Below, in pieces: positions 5,399 through 8,706 of a stretch of 8,706 nt of DNA; within the stretch, counting starts at the first letter, position 1, and each line of letters begins with the position of its first letter. The translations under genes were made by a program, and so were the position numbers. Origin of the DNA: Sulfurimonas autotrophica (GTDB taxonomy: Bacteria; Campylobacterota; Campylobacteria; Campylobacterales; Sulfurimonadaceae); contig DQUE01000085.1 in the NCBI GenBank assembly GCA_015662405.1, positions 1 through 8,706 on the forward strand, in the 5' to 3' direction. The notes under the pieces are model-generated. The model did not search any database and was not told the DNA's origin. It saw only the letters and a program-made list of their open reading frames with translations.

Positions 5399-7990
5399 AT
5401 GAAAACGCTTAGCTTTATTATAGTATTTGTATTTTGTACCTCTTTTTTACATGTGCATAATCTTCATGCTTCTAAGCATTTGGAAAAAGTCTCCTTGCAA
5501 CTCCATTGGAAATATCAGTTTGAATTTGCAGGGTTTATTGCTGCGAAAGAGAAAGGATTTTATCGTGATGTAGGATTAGATGTAGAACTCAAGGAGTATG
5601 AAGCAGGCATGAATATTATAGATGAAGTTCTTTTTCATCGCGCAAACTATGGTATTTATAACTCTTCTATTTTGTTAAAGTATTTAGAAGGCAAGCCAAT
5701 TCTCCTTTTAGCATCATTTTTTAAACGTTCAGCATTAGTACTTCTCACGAATCCTGCTATTGCTTCACCTAAAGATCTTGTTGGCAAAAAAGTTATGACC
5801 TCTCCTGTAGATGAATTTGCATTGAATTTTCAACCCTATTTAAATGGTTATGGTGTAAAAATTGATGATATTGCATTGGTTTCACAAGCATATAGAGTTG
5901 ATGAGTTTGCTCAAGGTAAAGTTGATGCTATGACAGCTTTTGTCTCTAATCAACCTTATAAGCTTGACAAACTTGGTATAAAATACAATATATTAGACCC
6001 CTCTAACGATAGTTTATTTACATTACAAGAAGAGTTATTTACTTCTGCTGATGAATTTAAAAATCATCCACAACGAACATATGCTTTTAAAGCAGCATCT
6101 ATAAAAGGGTGGGAGTATGCACTTTCACATAGAAAAGAGATTGCTGAAATTATTCAAAAAAAATATGCCCGACATGTAGATTTACAAGCTTTAGAATATG
6201 AAGCAGAGATTGTTAATAAGTTAATACTTCCTTTTATCTATGACATAGGTTCTATAGACAGAAATTTTTTAAACAGACAAATGAAACATTTTAAAAAGAG
6301 TTTTCATAAAGGAGAAGAAAAAACTCTAGATGCATTTATTGTAAAGTCACAAACAAATAAGTTAGATTTAACAGATGAGGAAAAAAAATATATACAAAAT
6401 AATAAAAAAATTCCATTGTGTATAAATTATGATTTTTTTCCTATTGATGCGTATAAAAATGGCAAACATATTGGGGTAATGGGTGATATTTTTACGTTGA
6501 TTGCAAAAAGTACGCGTTTAGAGTTTACGCCTGTTGTGTCAAAATCAGAAAAAGATCTATTAGAAAATTTACAAAAGAAAAAATGTAAAGTACTCTCAGT
6601 TGTAGTTGCGCATAATGTACATTTTACTATGTTATACCCTACAAAATCTTTGAGTACAACACACTTTACACTTTTAAGCAGGTTGGATAGGTCTTTTATC
6701 GATGATGCTAAAGAGTTAAAAGGGAAATTGTTACTTGTACAAAAGGAGTCTTTTAAGCATTATCTCAATTATTTATATCCATACCTTAATATCGAAGTAG
6801 AAAATAATAAAAATATGATGGTAAAAAAAATTTTAGATGGGAGAGCATATGCTATTGCATCTATCGATGAACAAGCAGATTATTTTATAGATAAATATGG
6901 TTATGGAAAGTTGAAGATTAATGGGTTTTTAGCAAAAGAGAGACCTTTGCATGGGAGGATTGGCGTACAAAAAGATGAACCTATTTTGTACGCTATTATA
7001 CAAAAAGCGATTGAAGATATTCCTCAAGATACGATAGAGTCAATAAGAAACAGTTGGCGATTAAGCAGATACCATAAACAGATAGACTACTCTCTTGTAT
7101 GGATAGTATTTGGTGTGCTTGGCACGGTATTTCTTATTATGGCTTACTATCAAAAAAAACTACAGCATTTTAATGCAGCACTTGAGCAAAAAGTTCTGCA
7201 AAAAACAAAAGAACTGCAAGAAATAAATGAACTTTTAGAAAATAAGGTACAAAAAAAAGCACAAGAACTTATAGAAAAAGATAACATTTTGACAGCGCAG
7301 TCTAAACAGGCTGTAATGGGTGAAATGATAAGTATGATTGCCCATCAGTGGAGACAACCTTTAAATACAATTACATTACAGGTTTCAAGTTTACAGCTCA
7401 AATATATGATGAATCAAGATATTTCAAAAAAAGAGATAATGCAAACCTTGGAGGATGTTAGCAACTCCATTGTCTATCTTTCTGAAACTATTGATGACTT
7501 TAAGACATATTTTCATCCTAAAAAACTTTCTGAAGATGTTGTAATAGAATCATTGTTAAATAAGGCAATTAAATTTATTTTACCTAGAATAAAAGCTAAT
7601 AAAATAGAGCTGCAAACAGAGTGTGATCCATCTATTCATGCGAATGTATATGCAAATGAATTAATACAGGTACTGCTCAATATTTTCAATAATGCCATTG
7701 ATGCCTATGAAACTAGAAAAATCAAAGAGAAGATCATTAGAATTACATGTAAACAAGAAGATGAAAATATTAAAATCTCCATTGCAGATCAAGCTGGAGG
7801 AATTAATAATGCACATCTCTCAAAGCTCTTTGAACCATATTTTTCAACAAAAGGAAAAAATGGAACTGGTTTGGGACTTTACATGTCAAAAATGATTATA
7901 GAAAAACAGTTTAATGGTCGTATTGTAGTAAAAACTTCAATGTTTGGGACAACGTTTACGATTGTAATTCCCACACAAATACAAAAATAA
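5399..7990 (+). CDS. Membrane sensor histidine kinase with tandem NMT1/THI5-like and SBP_bac_3-like periplasmic domains
   Basis: An 863-residue sensor kinase. Residues 1-25 look like a signal peptide or N-terminal anchor. Residues about 30-260 resemble the NMT1/THI5 family of binding proteins (VSLQLHWKYQFEFAGFIAAK, EKGFYRDVGLDVELKE, then the DxxxxGKKVMTS type block near 126-135). Residues about 322-555 resemble an SBP_bac_3 domain, introduced by LTDEEKKYI and containing NYDFFPIDAYKNGKHIGVMG. One transmembrane helix spans about 564-583, followed by a coiled coil at about 588-635. The DHp motif is GEMISMIAHQWRQPLN with H649 as phospho-acceptor. The ATPase has an N box NIFNNAIDAYE (761-771), a G1 box DQAGGI (D797, normally DNxGG), an F box FEPYFSTK (811-818) and a G2 box GTGLGL (822-827). 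It has no PAS or receiver domain. No response regulator gene is adjacent, so its partner is unknown. The ligand cannot be named: NMT1-like domains bind thiamine-precursor pyrimidines, sulfonates, nitrate or other small molecules in different families. The ATG at 5399 gives a complete signal sequence but has no Shine-Dalgarno of its own. Confidence 0.93.
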   Translation: MKTLSFIIVFVFCTSFLHVHNLHASKHLEKVSLQLHWKYQFEFAGFIAAKEKGFYRDVGLDVELKEYEAGMNIIDEVLFHRANYGIYNSSILLKYLEGKPILLLASFFKRSALVLLTNPAIASPKDLVGKKVMTSPVDEFALNFQPYLNGYGVKIDDIALVSQAYRVDEFAQGKVDAMTAFVSNQPYKLDKLGIKYNILDPSNDSLFTLQEELFTSADEFKNHPQRTYAFKAASIKGWEYALSHRKEIAEIIQKKYARHVDLQALEYEAEIVNKLILPFIYDIGSIDRNFLNRQMKHFKKSFHKGEEKTLDAFIVKSQTNKLDLTDEEKKYIQNNKKIPLCINYDFFPIDAYKNGKHIGVMGDIFTLIAKSTRLEFTPVVSKSEKDLLENLQKKKCKVLSVVVAHNVHFTMLYPTKSLSTTHFTLLSRLDRSFIDDAKELKGKLLLVQKESFKHYLNYLYPYLNIEVENNKNMMVKKILDGRAYAIASIDEQADYFIDKYGYGKLKINGFLAKERPLHGRIGVQKDEPILYAIIQKAIEDIPQDTIESIRNSWRLSRYHKQIDYSLVWIVFGVLGTVFLIMAYYQKKLQHFNAALEQKVLQKTKELQEINELLENKVQKKAQELIEKDNILTAQSKQAVMGEMISMIAHQWRQPLNTITLQVSSLQLKYMMNQDISKKEIMQTLEDVSNSIVYLSETIDDFKTYFHPKKLSEDVVIESLLNKAIKFILPRIKANKIELQTECDPSIHANVYANELIQVLLNIFNNAIDAYETRKIKEKIIRITCKQEDENIKISIADQAGGINNAHLSKLFEPYFSTKGKNGTGLGLYMSKMIIEKQFNGRIVVKTSMFGTTFTIVIPTQIQK

Positions 7991-7995
7991 TATTT

Positions 7996-8217
7996 TTAAA
8001 TCTGTTTGTTTTTTACCATAGAAAAAACCATAGGAATATTAAGACCATCATTGTTGTAGCCCTCGTCTTTACATGATTCACATTTGTCCCCCATAGGGCA
8101 TATATTGTTTTGTAAAAGCTCTTCAAGAGTGGTAAAATTATTCTCTTTTATGCACTCTGCTATATCCTTAACGGTAAGTGAATTACATACACAAATCTCA
8201 GTATCTAAATCTATCAT
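7996..8217 (-). CDS. BFD-like [2Fe-2S]-binding protein
   Basis: A 73-residue protein with the cysteine layout of the bacterioferritin-associated ferredoxin (BFD/Fer2_BFD) domain: ICVCNSLTVKDIAECIKE (C9 and C11) and, about 35 residues later, CPMGDKCESCKDEG (C46 and C49). These four cysteines would bind one [2Fe-2S] cluster; C22 and C40 are additional. BFD-like domains pass electrons, in bacterioferritin iron release or as modules in nitrite reductases and NifU; which applies here is not shown, and no ferritin gene is nearby. The part after C49 (about 24 residues, ending SMVKNKQI) is not typical of the domain. The ATG at 8217 follows AGAGAG at a spacing of seven. It converges on the kinase gene with only 5 bp between stop codons, and is transcribed away from dsbD. 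Compact size, cytoplasmic. Confidence 0.83.
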   Translation of the reverse strand: MIDLDTEICVCNSLTVKDIAECIKENNFTTLEELLQNNICPMGDKCESCKDEGYNNDGLNIPMVFSMVKNKQI

Positions 8218-8339
8218 CGTAATACTCTCTTTTTTAGATGGATATAATGATACTAAAGATCTGCTTAACGCAACTTTGTACTTAACATAGATTTTACATT
8301 TATGAGATACAATTACACAAAGAACATAAGGGTGAATAT
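8218..8339. promoter_or_regulatory. Divergent spacer between BFD-like gene and dsbD
   Basis: This 122-bp region has to carry promoters in both directions. For dsbD, TACAAT at 8308-8313 is well placed (start of transcription about 20 bases before the ATG), and TATAAT at 8243-8248 is a stronger match further away; neither has a clear -35. The hexamer CTTAAC occurs twice in direct repeat (8264-8269 and 8281-8286, 17 bp apart), which could be a binding site or chance. Confidence 0.4.
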
Positions 8340-8706
8340 ATGAAATTTTTTATAAAAATCTTTTTTATCTTAGTTTTGGGTTTTAGTTTTGCTTATTCGG
8401 CTACATTTTTGATGCCAGATCAGGCTTTTAAACCTTATGCAAATGTAAATGATAAAATGCAAATTGAAACAGGTGTTAAAATTGCTAAAAGCATTTATTT
8501 GTATGATGAAAAATTAAAAGTTGATTTAGTGGATGCTAAAGGTTTATCAATAAAAAGTATAAAAAAGCCTACTCCTGTAAAACATCATGGGGAGAGTGTT
8601 TATTTGGAGTCCCCAAATTTTATTGTAACACTTAAAAAAGATGATAACTCTTTGCATGGTGTAAGAGATGTAAAAATACAAATTGCTTATCAGGGTTGTT
8701 CAGAGC
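8340..8706 (+). CDS. dsbD: Thiol:disulfide interchange protein DsbD, N-terminal part only
   Basis: The frame is open from the ATG at 8340 to the window end, giving 122 residues. Residues 1-20 form a signal peptide (basic MKFFIK, hydrophobic core FFILVLGFSF, then AYS before ATFL). The remainder fits the periplasmic N-terminal immunoglobulin-like domain of DsbD: FLMPDQAFKP (23-32), then beta-strand-rich sequence, ending in KIQIAYQGCSE. YQGC is the family's conserved motif, and C120 corresponds to the first redox cysteine (C103 in mature E. coli DsbD); the second cysteine and the membrane and thioredoxin domains lie beyond the edge. DsbD moves electrons from cytoplasmic thioredoxin across the inner membrane to reduce periplasmic thiol proteins and cytochrome c maturation factors. 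A good ribosome site, AAGGG, stands seven bases before the ATG. A shorter DsbD N-domain protein cannot be ruled out since the rest is not visible. Confidence 0.85.
   Translation, partial: MKFFIKIFFILVLGFSFAYSATFLMPDQAFKPYANVNDKMQIETGVKIAKSIYLYDEKLKVDLVDAKGLSIKSIKKPTPVKHHGESVYLESPNFIVTLKKDDNSLHGVRDVKIQIAYQGCSE

Noticed and set aside
7692..7895. Plus-strand 67-codon frame inside the kinase gene
   Set aside because: It overlaps the HATPase N-, G1- and F-box coding sequence in another frame and has no family features.
7983..7997. AAAAAT-AAT-ATTTTT inverted repeat between the convergent kinase and BFD-like genes as a bidirectional terminator
   Set aside because: The stem is six A-T pairs only, with no G or C, and overlaps both stop codons; it is too unstable to call a terminator in AT-rich DNA.
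8084..8290. Plus-strand 68-codon frame opposite the BFD-like gene
   Set aside because: Antisense to the Cys-motif frame, which has a better ribosome site and recognisable domain.
1..8706. tRNA, rRNA, CRISPR, insertion sequence, toxin-antitoxin or phage features
   Set aside because: Coding sequence fills nearly the whole window, the largest spacer is 231 bp, and I saw no cloverleaf, repeat array, transposase or terminal inverted repeats.

Overview
The window is AT-rich, tightly packed bacterial DNA with 4-bp gene overlaps. It most resembles a free-living member of the Campylobacterota (Sulfurimonas/Sulfuricurvum/Sulfurovum type). This is inferred from three things: the pdxJ-pdxA pair in that order, a PdxJ with extra sequence in its second half, and a histidine kinase whose phospho-acceptor motif is HQWRQPLN, which is very common in that phylum. 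No 16S rRNA or other taxonomic marker is present, so the assignment rests on protein character only.

Positions 1-5167 hold a five-gene block on the minus strand. In transcription order it contains: a DUF255/YyaL-type thioredoxin-domain protein broken by a one-base frameshift (5167-3237); a PPK2-type polyphosphate kinase (3180-2239); a PlsC-like 1-acylglycerol-phosphate acyltransferase (2212-1505); pdxJ (1508-717); and pdxA (720 to beyond the window edge). The last three genes are joined by two ATGA overlaps and are almost certainly co-transcribed and translationally coupled. PdxA and PdxJ catalyse neighbouring steps of the DXP-dependent vitamin B6 pathway. The acyltransferase, PPK2 and YyaL-type protein have no obvious shared pathway with them, so this looks like a housekeeping operon of mixed function.

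A 231-bp divergent spacer (5168-5398) separates this block from a plus-strand gene for an 863-residue membrane sensor histidine kinase (5399-7990). The kinase carries two different periplasmic binding-protein domains in tandem (NMT1/THI5-like, then SBP_bac_3-like), one transmembrane helix, a coiled coil, and a HisKA/HATPase core. No response regulator lies next to it. The spacer holds the most distinctive non-coding signal in the window: a perfect 13-bp stem with a 3-nt loop, placed exactly between a Shine-Dalgarno-like AAGGAA and the kinase start codon.

Convergent with the kinase, and only 5 bp away, is a small BFD-like [2Fe-2S] protein gene (8217-7996). It is divergent from the beginning of dsbD (8340 to beyond the window edge).

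I found no RNA genes, insertion sequences, CRISPR arrays, phage genes or defence genes, and no strong case for a new multi-gene system. The points worth a second look are the kinase leader region, the kinase sensor architecture and the frameshifted gene.
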